A DNA stretch of 64,000 bases from Streptomyces paradoxus (GCF_014202475.1 NZ_JACHGV010000004.1:186001-250000), one strand, 5' to 3'; positions 40,064 to 49,758 are shown, numbered from the stretch's first letter. The notes: a model not told the origin generated them from the sequence alone. Numbers and translations: made by a program.

Positions 40064-41563
40064 ATGGACGCTCGCAATCCACGGCGCTGGTGGATCCTGA
40101 TCGTGCTGTGCCTCAGCACGCTGGTCCTGGTCGTCGACAACATGGCGCTGACGGTCGCGGTGCCCGCGCTGACCGAGGACCTCGGGGCGAGCGCCCAGGA
40201 CATGCAGTGGATCCTCGACTCCTACACCCTGGTCTTCGCCGGACTGCTGCTGACCTCGGGCAGCCTGGGAGACCGCTTCGGGCGCCGCAGGGTGATGCTG
40301 ATCGGCCTGCTGCTGTTCGGGGCGGCCTCACTGGGGGCGGTGTTCTGCTCCACTCCGGGCGAGCTCATCGCGCTGCGGATCACGATGGGGGTCGGCGGGG
40401 CGCTGATCATGCCCTCGACGCTGTCGATCCTGATCACGGTCTTCGACGAGGACGAGCGGCCCAAGGCGATGGCCGCGTGGGGCTCGGTGTCGATGCTGGG
40501 GCTGGTCGGCAGCCCCGTGCTCGGCGGGGTGCTGATCGACCACTTCGCCTGGCAGGCCATCTTCCTGATCAACGTCCCGATCGTCGGGCTCGCGCTGCTG
40601 GCCGGTGTCCTGCTGATGCCCGAGTCGAAGGCGCCGTGGCAGAAGCCGGACCCGCTGGGCGCGGTGCTGTCCGCGGTGGGCATGACGGCCCTGGTGTGGT
40701 GGATCATCGAGATTCCCCAGCACGGCGCGTTCGAAGGCCGCTCCCTCCTCGTCCTGGCCGTCGCGGTGATCGCCCTGGCCGGCTTCGTGACCTGGCAGAA
40801 CGTGACCCCGTCGCCGATGGTGCCGCTGGTCCTCTTCAAGCACCGCAACTTCAGCGGCGGCTCGCTCTCCCTGGCGCTCGTCCAGATCGGCAACGCCGGC
40901 CTGCTGCTGGTGCTGACCCAGTACCTCCAGTTCGTCCTCGGCTGGTCCGCGGTCGAGGCGGGCCTCGCCTTCCTGCCGCTGGCGGTGGCCGCGCTGGCCG
41001 GCAACGCGGCCGGGGCGCAGCTCGCCGTGCGGATCGGCAACCGGTTCGTCATCCTCGGCGGGATGCTGCTGATGGCCGTGTCCTTCGGGCTGCTGACCAC
41101 CCTCGGCGTCGACAGCGGGTTCACGGTCCCGGCCGTGGCGCTGGGGATCCTGGGGCTGGGAGCGGGCCTGGCCATGCCGGCCGCGGTGGCCGCGCTGATG
41201 GGCACCATCCCGGAGGACAAGGCGGGCGTCGGCTCGGCCCTCAACGACACCATCCAGCAGTCCGGCACCGCCCTCGGCATCGCGATCCTCGGCTCCCTGC
41301 TCACCTCCGGCTACGCCGACGAGATGCCGGCCGGCGCCCCCGAGCAGGCCCGGGAGTCCATCGGCGGGGCCCTGGCCGTGGCCGGCGGTGACGCGGGGCT
41401 GGTGCGGGCGGCCCGGGAGGCCTTCGCCGACTCGATGTCGACGACCTTCACGATCAGTGCGGTCGGTGTCCTGGCGGCGGCGGTCGTGGCCACGCTGGTG
41501 ATGCGGGACCGCAAGCGGGAGCCCGCCGGGGCCGTGAACGAGGAGCGCGACCTCGTCGCCTGA
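40064..41563 (+). CDS. MFS drug exporter, DHA2 (EmrB/QacA) family
   Basis: 499 residues from ATG 40064, which has GAGGGGAAGAGG upstream (ATG 40040 is a weaker option). About fourteen transmembrane helices are visible, with motif A GSLGDRFGRRRVMLIG, motif C-like GLVGSPVLGGVLIDHFAWQAIFLINVP and the second-half motif typical of QacA. It exports lipophilic compounds using the proton gradient. It is under the divergent TetR regulator. A terminator follows at 41578. Confidence 0.9.
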   Translation: MDARNPRRWWILIVLCLSTLVLVVDNMALTVAVPALTEDLGASAQDMQWILDSYTLVFAGLLLTSGSLGDRFGRRRVMLIGLLLFGAASLGAVFCSTPGELIALRITMGVGGALIMPSTLSILITVFDEDERPKAMAAWGSVSMLGLVGSPVLGGVLIDHFAWQAIFLINVPIVGLALLAGVLLMPESKAPWQKPDPLGAVLSAVGMTALVWWIIEIPQHGAFEGRSLLVLAVAVIALAGFVTWQNVTPSPMVPLVLFKHRNFSGGSLSLALVQIGNAGLLLVLTQYLQFVLGWSAVEAGLAFLPLAVAALAGNAAGAQLAVRIGNRFVILGGMLLMAVSFGLLTTLGVDSGFTVPAVALGILGLGAGLAMPAAVAALMGTIPEDKAGVGSALNDTIQQSGTALGIAILGSLLTSGYADEMPAGAPEQARESIGGALAVAGGDAGLVRAAREAFADSMSTTFTISAVGVLAAAVVATLVMRDRKREPAGAVNEERDLVA

Positions 41564-41577
41564 CGCTGCAGCCCGAG

Positions 41578-41606
41578 GGCCGTCACCCCGCAACGGGGTG
41601 ACGGCC
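41578..41606 (+). terminator. Hairpin after the efflux gene
   Basis: GGCCGTCACCCCG, loop CAA, CGGGGTGACGGCC, then TTTCG, a near-canonical intrinsic terminator. Confidence 0.85.
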
Positions 41607-41737
41607 TTTCGTCGTGCCGTTCTTCCGTGGTTCGCTGCGCCGTCCCCCGGGTGGGAATGTCTTCCCGGTTTTCTCTGTTCGGGGTGGCAGGAAGTTCAAC
41701 GCTCAACTAAACTGGGCGTACACGAGGAGGAACCGAC

Positions 41738-42715
41738 ATGCCTGCAGTGACCGTCGAGAACCCGTTGACGCTGCCCCGCGTGACCGCGCCGTCCGAGGCA
41801 GTGGCACGTCCCGTGCTGGCCGTCACGACCGCTCCGAGCGGTTTCGAGGGCGAGGGCTTCCCGGTGCGCCGGGCGTTCGCGGGGATCAACTACCGCCACC
41901 TCGACCCGTTCATCATGATGGACCAGATGGGCGAGGTGGAGTACGCGCCGGGCGAGCCCAAGGGCACGCCCTGGCACCCGCACCGCGGCTTCGAGACCGT
42001 CACCTACATCATCGACGGGATCTTCGACCACCAGGACTCCAACGGCGGTGGCGGCACCATCACCAACGGGGACACCCAGTGGATGACCGCGGGCTCGGGC
42101 CTGCTGCACATCGAGGCCCCACCCGAGCACCTCGTCGTCTCCGGCGGGCTCTTCCACGGCCTCCAGCTGTGGGTGAACCTCCCGGCCAAGGACAAGATGA
42201 TGGCCCCGCGCTACCAGGACATCCGCGGCGGCTCGGTCCAGCTGCTCACCACCCCCGACGGCGGCGCGCTGCTGCGGGTCATCGCCGGTGAGCTGGACGG
42301 GCACGCGGGTCCCGGCATCACACACACCCCGATCACGATGGTCCACGCGACCCTCGCGCCGGGGGCGGAGCTCACGCTGCCGTGGCGCGAGGACTTCAAC
42401 GGGCTGGCCTACGTTCTGGCCGGGCGCGGCAGCGTCGGCCCCGACCGCCGGCCGGTCCACATGGGCCAGACGGCCGTCTTCGGCGCTGGCTCCTCGCTGA
42501 CCGTCCGCGCCGACGAGAAGCAGGACTCCAACACGCCGGACCTGGAGGTCGTCCTGCTCGGCGGACAGCCGATCCGTGAGCCCATGGCCCACTACGGCCC
42601 GTTCGTCATGAACACCAAGGACGAGCTCATGCAGGCCTTCGAGGACTTCCAGAAGGGCCGCCTGGGCACGGTGCCGGCGGTGCACGGCATGACCGCGAGC
42701 GGCCCGCAGGGCTGA
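41738..42715 (+). CDS. Pirin family protein
   Basis: A 325-residue bicupin. The metal-binding motif HPHRGFETVTYIIDG (about 79-93) supplies the His residues, and GGSVQLLTTPDGG and GLQLWVNLPAKDKM are typical. GAGGAGG precedes the ATG. Streptomyces pirins have been linked to beta-oxidation control, and others act as quercetinases; the sequence alone does not choose. A direct repeat TCAACgcTCAAC lies about 40 bp upstream. A hairpin follows at 42750. Confidence 0.88.
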   Translation: MPAVTVENPLTLPRVTAPSEAVARPVLAVTTAPSGFEGEGFPVRRAFAGINYRHLDPFIMMDQMGEVEYAPGEPKGTPWHPHRGFETVTYIIDGIFDHQDSNGGGGTITNGDTQWMTAGSGLLHIEAPPEHLVVSGGLFHGLQLWVNLPAKDKMMAPRYQDIRGGSVQLLTTPDGGALLRVIAGELDGHAGPGITHTPITMVHATLAPGAELTLPWREDFNGLAYVLAGRGSVGPDRRPVHMGQTAVFGAGSSLTVRADEKQDSNTPDLEVVLLGGQPIREPMAHYGPFVMNTKDELMQAFEDFQKGRLGTVPAVHGMTASGPQG

Positions 42716-42749
42716 CGCGGACCCGGGGCGGCTGACGCCCCGTCACCCT

Positions 42750-42778
42750 GGCGGGCCTCCCTGACGGGACGGCCCGCC
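42750..42778 (+). terminator. Hairpin after the pirin gene
   Basis: GGCGGGCC, a 13-nt loop, GGCCCGCC, a perfect 8-bp stem. Confidence 0.55.
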
Positions 42779-42800
42779 GGGTGCGTGATCGGGTGGAGGG

Positions 42801-43871
42801 GTGCAGGACACCCAGCAGGCCCCCCTCCTCCCCGGCCCCGCCCGGCGCCTCGCCGCCTGGTGTGCGCTGCTCCTGCTCGCCGCCGGGGTCGTCTACGTCG
42901 GGATCCGGCTGGTCGTGGAGTTCCGGACCGCCGTGGTGCCCGTGCTGCTCGCCCTGCTCGGGACGGCGCTGCTCGGGCCGCTGCACCGGCGGCTGGTGAA
43001 GGCCGGGGTGCACCGGTCGGTCGCGGCCGGGCTGACCTGCGTCGCGGTGGTCGCCGTGGTCGGCGGGGCCGTGTACATCGTGGTCGCCGCGCTCATCGAC
43101 ACCGGCGACGAGATCGTCGCCTCGCTCAAGGAGGCCGCCCGGGGCGTCTCCGAGCACTTCGGGGCGGCCGGCACCTCGCTGGACGACCTCGCCTCCAACG
43201 CCCGGGAACTGCTGGGCAAGTTCGGCGGTACGGCCGCCTCCGGCGTGATCAGCGGCGTCAGCGTGGTCGGCGAGTCCATCGCCATGGCCGTCCTCGCGCT
43301 GCTGCTCGTCTTCTTCTTCCTGCGCGACTCCGACAAGGCCGCCGCGACCCTGCGGTCCCTGTCGCCCCGCGGTTCGGCCGACACCCTGGAGGCCATGGCC
43401 CGCCGGGCCCTGAACGCGGTCGAAGGCTTCATGCGCGGCACGACCCTCATCGCCCTCATCGACGCGGTGCTCATCACCGTGGGACTGCTCGTCCTCGACG
43501 TGCCCGGCGCACCCGGGCTGGGTGCGCTGGTCTTCGTCGGCGCGTACATCCCCTACCTCGGTGCCGTCATCTCGGGAGCCCTGGCCGTGCTGGTCGCGCT
43601 GGCCGACCGGGGGTTCGTCATCGCGCTGTGGGCGCTCGGCGTGGTCCTCGCGGTGCAGGTGCTGGAAGGGCACGTGCTCCAGCCGATGGTCCAGAGCCGG
43701 ACCGTGCAGATGCATCCGGCGGTGGTGATGGTCACGATCACGGCCGGGGCGTCCGTCGCCGGGGTGCTCGGCATGCTGCTCGCCGTGCCGCTCACTGCGG
43801 CGGCCTTCGGCGTGGTGCAGGAGCTGCGCACCCGGTACGGCGATCAGGAGCCGTCGGCGTCCCGGCCGTGA
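42801..43871 (+). CDS. AI-2E family (PerM-like) membrane transporter
   Basis: A 356-residue inner-membrane protein with about seven to eight helices: WCALLLLAAGVVYVGIRL, VPVLLALLGTALLGPL, VAVVAVVGGAVYIVVAAL, IAMAVLALLLVFFFLR and the conserved C-terminal GALVFVGAYIPYLGAVISGALAVLVAL plus EGHVLQPMVQSRTVQMHP. The family exports small molecules or ions. Autoinducer-2 export is known only for a few members. The GTG start lies very close to GGAGGGG, so initiation is uncertain. It is convergent with the phosphatase. Confidence 0.85.
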   Translation: MQDTQQAPLLPGPARRLAAWCALLLLAAGVVYVGIRLVVEFRTAVVPVLLALLGTALLGPLHRRLVKAGVHRSVAAGLTCVAVVAVVGGAVYIVVAALIDTGDEIVASLKEAARGVSEHFGAAGTSLDDLASNARELLGKFGGTAASGVISGVSVVGESIAMAVLALLLVFFFLRDSDKAAATLRSLSPRGSADTLEAMARRALNAVEGFMRGTTLIALIDAVLITVGLLVLDVPGAPGLGALVFVGAYIPYLGAVISGALAVLVALADRGFVIALWALGVVLAVQVLEGHVLQPMVQSRTVQMHPAVVMVTITAGASVAGVLGMLLAVPLTAAAFGVVQELRTRYGDQEPSASRP

Positions 43872-43874
43872 CCG

Positions 43875-46016
43875 CTACGGCGACCAGGACCCCTCGCCCG
43901 AGCCGTTCACGGACTCGTAGAGCTCGAACCAGATGCTCTTGCCCTCGCCGCGCGGGTCCACCCCCCAGGCGTGCGCGAGCAGTTCGATCAGCACCAGGCC
44001 ACGGCCCGAGGACGCCAGCTCCCCGGGTCTGCGCTTGTGCGGCAGGTCGTCACCGGCGTCGGTGACCTCGATCCGCAGCCGCCGCTCACCCACCCCGCCG
44101 GTGATCTCGGCGACGAGCAGCGCGTCGGAGTCGGTGTGCACGAGGACGTTCGTCAGCATCTCGGACAGCAGCAGCACCGCCGAGTCGACCTGGTCGGGCG
44201 AGGACCAGTCGTGCAGCAGCTCGCGCAGTTGCTGCCGGGCCACCGCGATCCGCTCGGGCTCGGCCTGCGCGACCGTCAGCACGGTGCGCCGCGCCGGGAG
44301 CCGTACGGCCATGGTGTCGCCGCCACCGCATCCCTCCCCCTGCCGGCTCAGCAGCAGCATCGCGATGTCGTCCTCGCGGCGGTCGGCCAGCGGGCCGGTG
44401 GTGTGGTGCGAGGACGGGCCGTGCACGGCCTGGACCAGTGCGTCGGCCAGCTCCTCCAGATCGCCCTTGTGCTCCTCCAGGATCGTGCGCAGCCGCAGCC
44501 AGCCGGTGTCCAGGTCGTGGCCGCCGGTCTCGATCAGGCCGTCGGTGCACAGCAGCATGGTCTCGCCGGCTTCGAGGGCGAGCCGGGTCGTGGGGTAGTC
44601 GGCGTCCGGGTTGATGCCCAGCGGCAGGCCTCCGGCCGTCGGTCGTGCCAGCACCGTGCCGTCGGCCATGCGGATCGCCGGGTCGGGATGCCCGGCACGG
44701 GCGATGTCCAGCACCCCGTTCACCGGGTCGACCTCGACGTAGACGCAGGTCGCGAAGCGCGGGTCGGTGGGGTCCTCGTCGCCGATGCCGTGCAGGAAGC
44801 GGGACGCGCGGTACAGCACCGCGTCCGGTCGGTGCCCCTCCGAGGCGTAGGCCCGCAGGGCTATCCGCAGCTGGCCCATCAGCCCCGCCGCGCGCACGTC
44901 ATGGCCTTGCACGTCACCGATGACCAGTGCGAACCTCCCGCTCGGCAGCGGGATCACGTCGTACCAGTCGCCGCCGACCTGAAGGCCACCGCCGGTGGGA
45001 ACGTAGCGGGCGGCGACGCTCATGCCCGGTATGCGCTGTGCGCCGAGCCTCGGCAGCATCGTGCGCTGGAGCCCGTCGGTCAGGGCCCGCTCGCTCTCCG
45101 CCACTCCCGCCCGGGCCAGGGCCTGCGCCAGCATGCGCGCCACCGTGGTCAGCACGGACCGCTCGTCGGGGGTGAACGCGACCGGGTAGGCGAAGGCCGC
45201 CATCCACGCGCCCATGGTGCGGCCGGCCACCGTCAGCGGCAGGAACGCCCACGAGTGGCGGCCGAAGGACTGGGCGAGCGGCCAGGTCAGCGGGTAGCGC
45301 GACTTGTAGTGCTCGGGAGAGGACAGGTACACGGCCCGGCCGGTCCGTACGACCTCGGCGGCCGGGTAGTCCGTGTCCAGTGCCATGTGCGTGAACGGGC
45401 TCTCGCCCGCCTGCTGGGGCGGGCCGTGGTGGCCGATGAGCGTCAGCCGGTCGCCCTCCACGCTGAACACCGCGAGCCCATCCGGGGAGAACCCCGGCAT
45501 CGACAGGTTCGCCGTGACCCGCAGCACCTCCTGCGTGGAGCGTGCCTCGGCCAGCGCTCGGCCGGCGTCCAGCAGGAACGCCTCCCGGGAGCGCCGCCAG
45601 TCGCCGGTGACCGCGCTGCGCCCGGCCGGGGTGCCCGGCGTCGGCTCGGCGACCTCCTGGAGGGTGCCGATCAGCTCGTACGCCTTGCGGACCTGGTCGA
45701 AGGACGGCTTGGAGCGGCTTCGGACGACCCGGACGACCCGGCCCTGTTCGTCCATGATCCGCACCCGCACCTCGGCGAGGGTGCCCTCGGTGACGGCGAG
45801 CTGGACCACGCCGGTGATCTCGTTCCAGTCCACCGGGTGCATACGGGCCCGGGCCTGGGCTTGTGTGAGGCTGGTCTGCTCGGCGGGCAGCCCGAGCAGC
45901 CGTGCCGCCTCGGCATCGACCGTGACCAGGCCGGTGGCGGTGTCCCAGTGCCACAGGCCGGTCGCGAGGGCGGCGAGAACCTCCCCCACGGCGGGCAGAG
46001 GCTCGCCAGTGCGCAT
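43875..46016 (-). CDS. Multisensor PP2C (SpoIIE-type) phosphatase with HATPase domain
   Basis: A 713-residue protein. Domains in order: PAS (about 10-120, ATGLWHWDTATGLVTVDAEAA), GAF (about 140-290), SpoIIE/PP2C catalytic domain (about 320-550, GGDWYDVIPLPSGRFALVIGDVQGHDV and LLCTDGLIETGG with metal-binding Asp residues), and an RsbW-like HATPase_c (about 590-700, SEMLTNVLVHTDSDALL, SSGRGLVLIELLAHAWGV). It probably dephosphorylates and phosphorylates anti-sigma antagonists in a partner-switching pathway. No membrane segment is seen. It is divergent from aspS. Confidence 0.88.
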   Translation of the reverse strand: MRTGEPLPAVGEVLAALATGLWHWDTATGLVTVDAEAARLLGLPAEQTSLTQAQARARMHPVDWNEITGVVQLAVTEGTLAEVRVRIMDEQGRVVRVVRSRSKPSFDQVRKAYELIGTLQEVAEPTPGTPAGRSAVTGDWRRSREAFLLDAGRALAEARSTQEVLRVTANLSMPGFSPDGLAVFSVEGDRLTLIGHHGPPQQAGESPFTHMALDTDYPAAEVVRTGRAVYLSSPEHYKSRYPLTWPLAQSFGRHSWAFLPLTVAGRTMGAWMAAFAYPVAFTPDERSVLTTVARMLAQALARAGVAESERALTDGLQRTMLPRLGAQRIPGMSVAARYVPTGGGLQVGGDWYDVIPLPSGRFALVIGDVQGHDVRAAGLMGQLRIALRAYASEGHRPDAVLYRASRFLHGIGDEDPTDPRFATCVYVEVDPVNGVLDIARAGHPDPAIRMADGTVLARPTAGGLPLGINPDADYPTTRLALEAGETMLLCTDGLIETGGHDLDTGWLRLRTILEEHKGDLEELADALVQAVHGPSSHHTTGPLADRREDDIAMLLLSRQGEGCGGGDTMAVRLPARRTVLTVAQAEPERIAVARQQLRELLHDWSSPDQVDSAVLLLSEMLTNVLVHTDSDALLVAEITGGVGERRLRIEVTDAGDDLPHKRRPGELASSGRGLVLIELLAHAWGVDPRGEGKSIWFELYESVNGSGEGSWSP

Positions 46017-46122
46017 TGCCCCACTCTAGGAAGAGGTCATCGAACGCTGCCACCGAAAGCAGAAGGGAGTGATCGTCATACCGGGGGAGGCGATCTCCGC
46101 CCGAACGGTACGCTGGGGAGGC

Positions 46123-46136
46123 GTTTCACGTGAAAC
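46123..46136. other. parS: parS chromosome-partition site (GTTTCACGTGAAAC), second copy
   Basis: A perfect palindrome identical to the copy at 10506. It lies 36 bp before the aspS ATG and just after a -10-like TACGCT (46109-46114), so ParB binding could reach the aspS transcription start. Confidence 0.88.
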
Positions 46137-46171
46137 ACAGACCCCGATCAGCGAAGACTGGATGAACGACG

Positions 46172-47935
46172 ATGCATCGGTACAGGTCCCACACCTGCGG
46201 CGAGCTCCGCTCCTCTGACGTCGGCAGCGACGTCCGGCTGAGTGGCTGGCTGCACAATCGGCGCGACCTGGGCGGCATCCTCTTCATCGATCTGCGCGAT
46301 CACTACGGCATCACGCAGCTCGTGGCCCGTCCCGGCACCCCCGCCTACGAGGCCCTCGACAAGCTCTCCAAGGAGTCGACCGTCCGCGTCGACGGCAAGG
46401 TCGTCTCCCGGGGCACGGAGAACATCAACCCCGAGCTGCCGACCGGTGAGATCGAGGTCGAGGTCGGCGAGGTCGAGCTGCTCGGCGCCGCCGCCCCGCT
46501 GCCGTTCACGATCAACACCGAGGACGGGGTCAACGAGGAGCGGCGCCTGGAGTACCGCTTCCTCGACCTGCGCCGCGAGCGCATGCACCGCAACATCCTG
46601 CTGCGCACGTCGGTCATCTCGGCGATCCGCCACAAGATGACGGCGCTGGGCTTCAACGAGATGGCGACACCGATCCTGTCCGCGACCTCCCCCGAGGGCG
46701 CCCGCGACTTCGTCGTCCCCTCCCGCCTGAACCCGGGCAAGTTCTACGCCCTTCCCCAGGCGCCCCAGCAGTTCAAGCAGCTGCTGATGATCTCCGGCTT
46801 CGACCGCTACTTCCAGATCGCGCCCTGCTTCCGCGACGAGGACGCGCGTGCCGACCGCTCGCCGGGCGAGTTCTACCAGCTCGACATCGAGATGAGCTTC
46901 GTCGAGCAGGAGGACGTCTTCCAGCCCGTCGAGAAGCTCATGACCGAGCTGTTCGAGGAGTTCGGCGGCGGCCGCCACGTCACCTCGCCGTTCCCGCGGA
47001 TCCCGTTCCGCGAGGCGATGCTGAAGTACGGCTCCGACAAGCCCGACCTGCGCGCCCAGCTCGAACTCGTCGACATCACCGACATCTTCGAGGGCTCGGA
47101 GTTCAAGGCGTTCGCCGGCAAGCACGTCCGCGCCCTGCCGGTGCCGGACGTCTCGGGCCAGCCCCGCAAGTTCTTCGACCAGCTCGGCGACTACGCCGTC
47201 TCGCAGGGCGCCAAGGGCCTGGCCTGGGTCCGCGTCGCCGAGGACGGCTCCCTGACCGGTCCGATCGCCAAGTTCCTCACCGAGGAGAACGTCGCCGAGC
47301 TGACCAAGCGCCTGTCGCTCGCGGCCGGCCACGCGGTCTTCTTCGGCGCGGGCGAGTTCGACGAGGTCTCGAAGATCATGGGCGCGGTGCGGGTCGAGGC
47401 CGCCAAGCGCGCCGGGCACTTCGAGGAGGGCGTCTTCCGGTTCTGCTGGATCGTCGACTTCCCGATGTACGAGAAGGACGAGGAGACCGGCGCGATCGAC
47501 TTCTCGCACAACCCGTTCTCCATGCCGCAGGGCGGCCTGGAGGCCCTGGAGACCCAGGACCCGCTGGACATCCTCGGCTGGCAGTACGACATCGTCTGCA
47601 ACGGCGTCGAGCTGTCCTCCGGCGCGATCCGGAACCACGAGCCGGAGATCATGCTCAAGGCCTTCGAGATCGCCGGGTACGACCGCGAGACGGTCGAGGA
47701 GAAGTTCGCCGGCATGCTGCGCGCCTTCCGCTTCGGCGCCCCGCCGCACGGCGGCATCGCCCCGGGCGTCGACCGCATCGTCATGCTGCTCGCCGACGAG
47801 CCCAACATCCGCGAGACCATCGCCTTCCCGCTCAACGGCAACGCCCAGGACCTGATGATGGGCGCGCCGACGGAGCTGGAGGAGGCCCGGCTGAAGGAGC
47901 TGCACCTGTCGGTGCGCAAGCCGCAGCCGAAGTAG
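46172..47935 (+). CDS. aspS: Aspartyl-tRNA synthetase
   Basis: A 587-residue class IIb synthetase charging tRNA-Asp, and possibly tRNA-Asn in organisms with GatCAB. The N-terminal OB-fold anticodon domain is 1-110 ([20 protein letters not shown]). Motif 2 is [19 protein letters not shown] (near 220). The bacterial GAD insert is about 290-420. Motif 3 is [16 protein letters not shown] (near 535). It is preceded by a parS copy and followed by a perfect terminator. It stands alone. Confidence 0.96.
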   Translation: MHRYRSHTCGELRSSDVGSDVRLSGWLHNRRDLGGILFIDLRDHYGITQLVARPGTPAYEALDKLSKESTVRVDGKVVSRGTENINPELPTGEIEVEVGEVELLGAAAPLPFTINTEDGVNEERRLEYRFLDLRRERMHRNILLRTSVISAIRHKMTALGFNEMATPILSATSPEGARDFVVPSRLNPGKFYALPQAPQQFKQLLMISGFDRYFQIAPCFRDEDARADRSPGEFYQLDIEMSFVEQEDVFQPVEKLMTELFEEFGGGRHVTSPFPRIPFREAMLKYGSDKPDLRAQLELVDITDIFEGSEFKAFAGKHVRALPVPDVSGQPRKFFDQLGDYAVSQGAKGLAWVRVAEDGSLTGPIAKFLTEENVAELTKRLSLAAGHAVFFGAGEFDEVSKIMGAVRVEAAKRAGHFEEGVFRFCWIVDFPMYEKDEETGAIDFSHNPFSMPQGGLEALETQDPLDILGWQYDIVCNGVELSSGAIRNHEPEIMLKAFEIAGYDRETVEEKFAGMLRAFRFGAPPHGGIAPGVDRIVMLLADEPNIRETIAFPLNGNAQDLMMGAPTELEEARLKELHLSVRKPQPK

Positions 47936-47948
47936 GCGATCTCCCGTG

Positions 47949-47982
47949 AGTGGCTCGGAACCGGCGCCGGTTCCGAGCCACT
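47949..47982 (+). terminator. Perfect 34-bp palindromic terminator after aspS
   Basis: AGTGGCTCGGAACCGG pairs perfectly with CCGGTTCCGAGCCACT around CG, followed by TTTCG. Confidence 0.88.
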
Positions 47983-48052
47983 TTCGTACCCAGGGCTCTT
48001 GCCCAGCTCTTACCCAGGCTCCGTACAGCCGCGCTCCCTAGCTTCCCTTCCC

Positions 48053-48994
48053 ATGACGGGACACGAGACGGCCCGAGGGCCGAAGCACAAACGGGATCTG
48101 ACACGCCGTAAGGTCATCGCCGCGGGCGCCGGTGCGGTGGTGGCGGCGGGCGTCGGCGGTACGTTCGCGGCGGGCGCCTTCGCCGGCGAGGAGACGACGG
48201 CCGCCCGGGCGAAGACGGCCGGGACCTCCGGCGAGGCCTGCTACAAGCTCACCTCCGAGACGACCGAAGGCCCCTACTACATCGACGCGGACAAGCTCCG
48301 CCGGGACATCACCGAGGACCAGGACGGCATCCCCCTCACCCTGCGGCTGAAGGTGATCGACTCCGACACCTGCAAGCCCCTCGCGAACGCCGCCGTCGAC
48401 ATATGGCACTGCAACGCGCTGGGCATCTACTCCGGTTACGAGGCGATGGGCAGCGGGGGCGGGGGCGGCGACGGGGGCGGTACGCCGCCCTCCGGGGCGC
48501 CGACCGGTTCCCCAACGGGCGCGCCGACCGGTTCGCCTCCGGGCGGTGGCGGTGGCGGTGGCGGGGGGCACGAGGAGCCGACCGACGACGAGCGCTACCT
48601 GCGCGGCACGTGGCGTACGGACAAGAAGGGCGAGGTCGTCTTCCGTACGGTCTTCCCCGGCTGGTACCAGGGCCGCTGCGTGCACATTCACACCAAGGTG
48701 CATGTGAACGGCACCTGGACCGACGCGGGGTACGAGGGCGGCACGACCTGCCACACCGGGCAGCTCTTCTTCGACGAGGCGTCCGTGCTGGCCACGGCCG
48801 AGGTGGAGCCGTACTCCACCAACACCACGACCCGCACCACCCTCGACGAGGACACCATCTACCCGGGCAACGGCACCGAGGGCGGCCTGCTGAAGCTGAA
48901 GTACAAGAAGGGCGCCATCGCGAAGGGCGTCGTCGCGACGCTCACCCTGGGCGTCGATCCCGGGGCGACGCAGGACGGCACGGGCGCGGGCTGA
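48053..48994 (+). CDS. Tat-secreted intradiol ring-cleavage dioxygenase
   Basis: A 313-residue protein. The Tat signal is RDLTRRKVIAAGAGAVVAAG, with processing near GAFAG. The intradiol iron site reads VDIWHCNALGIYSGYE, YLRGTW and FPGWYQGRCVHIHTKVH, so Tyr/Tyr/His/His are present. Secreted Streptomyces homologues cleave catechols from lignin. A Gly/Pro/Thr/Ser repeat insert (about residues 128-183: GSPTGAPTGSPPGG and Gly runs) splits the core between the first Tyr region and YLRG. No strong ribosome site precedes the ATG. It is the second intradiol-type gene in this window. Confidence 0.85.
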   Translation: MTGHETARGPKHKRDLTRRKVIAAGAGAVVAAGVGGTFAAGAFAGEETTAARAKTAGTSGEACYKLTSETTEGPYYIDADKLRRDITEDQDGIPLTLRLKVIDSDTCKPLANAAVDIWHCNALGIYSGYEAMGSGGGGGDGGGTPPSGAPTGSPTGAPTGSPPGGGGGGGGGHEEPTDDERYLRGTWRTDKKGEVVFRTVFPGWYQGRCVHIHTKVHVNGTWTDAGYEGGTTCHTGQLFFDEASVLATAEVEPYSTNTTTRTTLDEDTIYPGNGTEGGLLKLKYKKGAIAKGVVATLTLGVDPGATQDGTGAG

Positions 48995-49110
48995 CGCGGA
49001 CATGTGAGGCGGACGTGTGCGGGAGGGTCCCGGCCGTCCGCTTCATGTTCACATGCATGGACTTCAGCTCAACCCGCGGACCCAGAACTTGAGCCTCCAT
49101 AAGGTCCCTT

Positions 49111-49687
49111 CGAGACGCGTACGCCGGCTACGCGATCACGTTCTGGCTGCCGAGCCTGGTGGAGGAGATCGGCGGGCTGTCGCCGTTCCAGATCGGCCTG
49201 CTGTCGGCGATCCCCTGGATCTGCGCGGTGGTCGCGATGTACACGATGAGCCACTTCACGGACCGGGCCGCGGACCGCCGCCCCTACCTGGCGATCGCCC
49301 TGGTCCTGTCCGCCACCGGCACGTTCCTGGCCACGCTCGGCTCTCCCTGGTTCGGCCTGGCCGCCCTGACCCTGGCCGCGGTCGGCGGCAAGTGCGCGGC
49401 GACCCTGTTCTGGCCGATGGCCCAGTCGGGCCTCGACCTGAAGATCGCGGCACCCGGCCCTGGTCAACTCCCTGGGAAACCTGGGCGGGTTCGCCTCCCC
49501 CACGCTGTTCGGCTACCTGAAGGACACGACGGGCAGCACGAACGGGGGCCTGTACACGCTGTCGGCGGCGTCGGTCCTGGCGGTGGTGGGGGTGGCGTTC
49601 GTGCGGCACACCAAGAGGGGTGAGCGGGCCGGGTCCGGCGGGGAGGTGGCGGTGACGGGGGAGCCGGTCGTGGGGGAGGCGCGCTGA
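49111..49687 (+). pseudogene. Truncated and frameshifted MFS transporter (ACS/phthalate-permease type)
   Basis: From 49114 one frame reads DAYAGYAITFWLPSLVEEIG, PFQIGLLSAIPWICAVVAMY, DRAADRRPYLAIALVLSATG and GKCAATLFWPMAQSGLDLKI, matching the second half of an anion:cation symporter MFS protein. Near 49457 the frame changes and continues ALVNSLGNLGGFASPTLFGY to a stop at 49687. The first half (about six helices) is absent and an upstream start is missing. It is a decayed gene, not a working transporter. Confidence 0.78.
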
Positions 49688-49712
49688 ATCGAGCCGACCC
49701 GACCCAGGCCTT

Positions 49713-49739
49713 GGGCCCGCTCCTTGGATGGGCGGGCCC
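49713..49739. terminator. Hairpin between the MFS remnant and the nuclease-like gene
   Basis: GGGCCCGC, an 11-nt loop, GCGGGCCC. It may end the convergent gene at 49759. Confidence 0.5.
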
Positions 49740-49758
49740 GGCCCTCGGGCGGTGCCGG

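Noticed and set aside
46081..46171. T-box or riboswitch leader before aspS
   Set aside because: The leader is too short and is taken up by parS; no specifier or antiterminator structure is visible.
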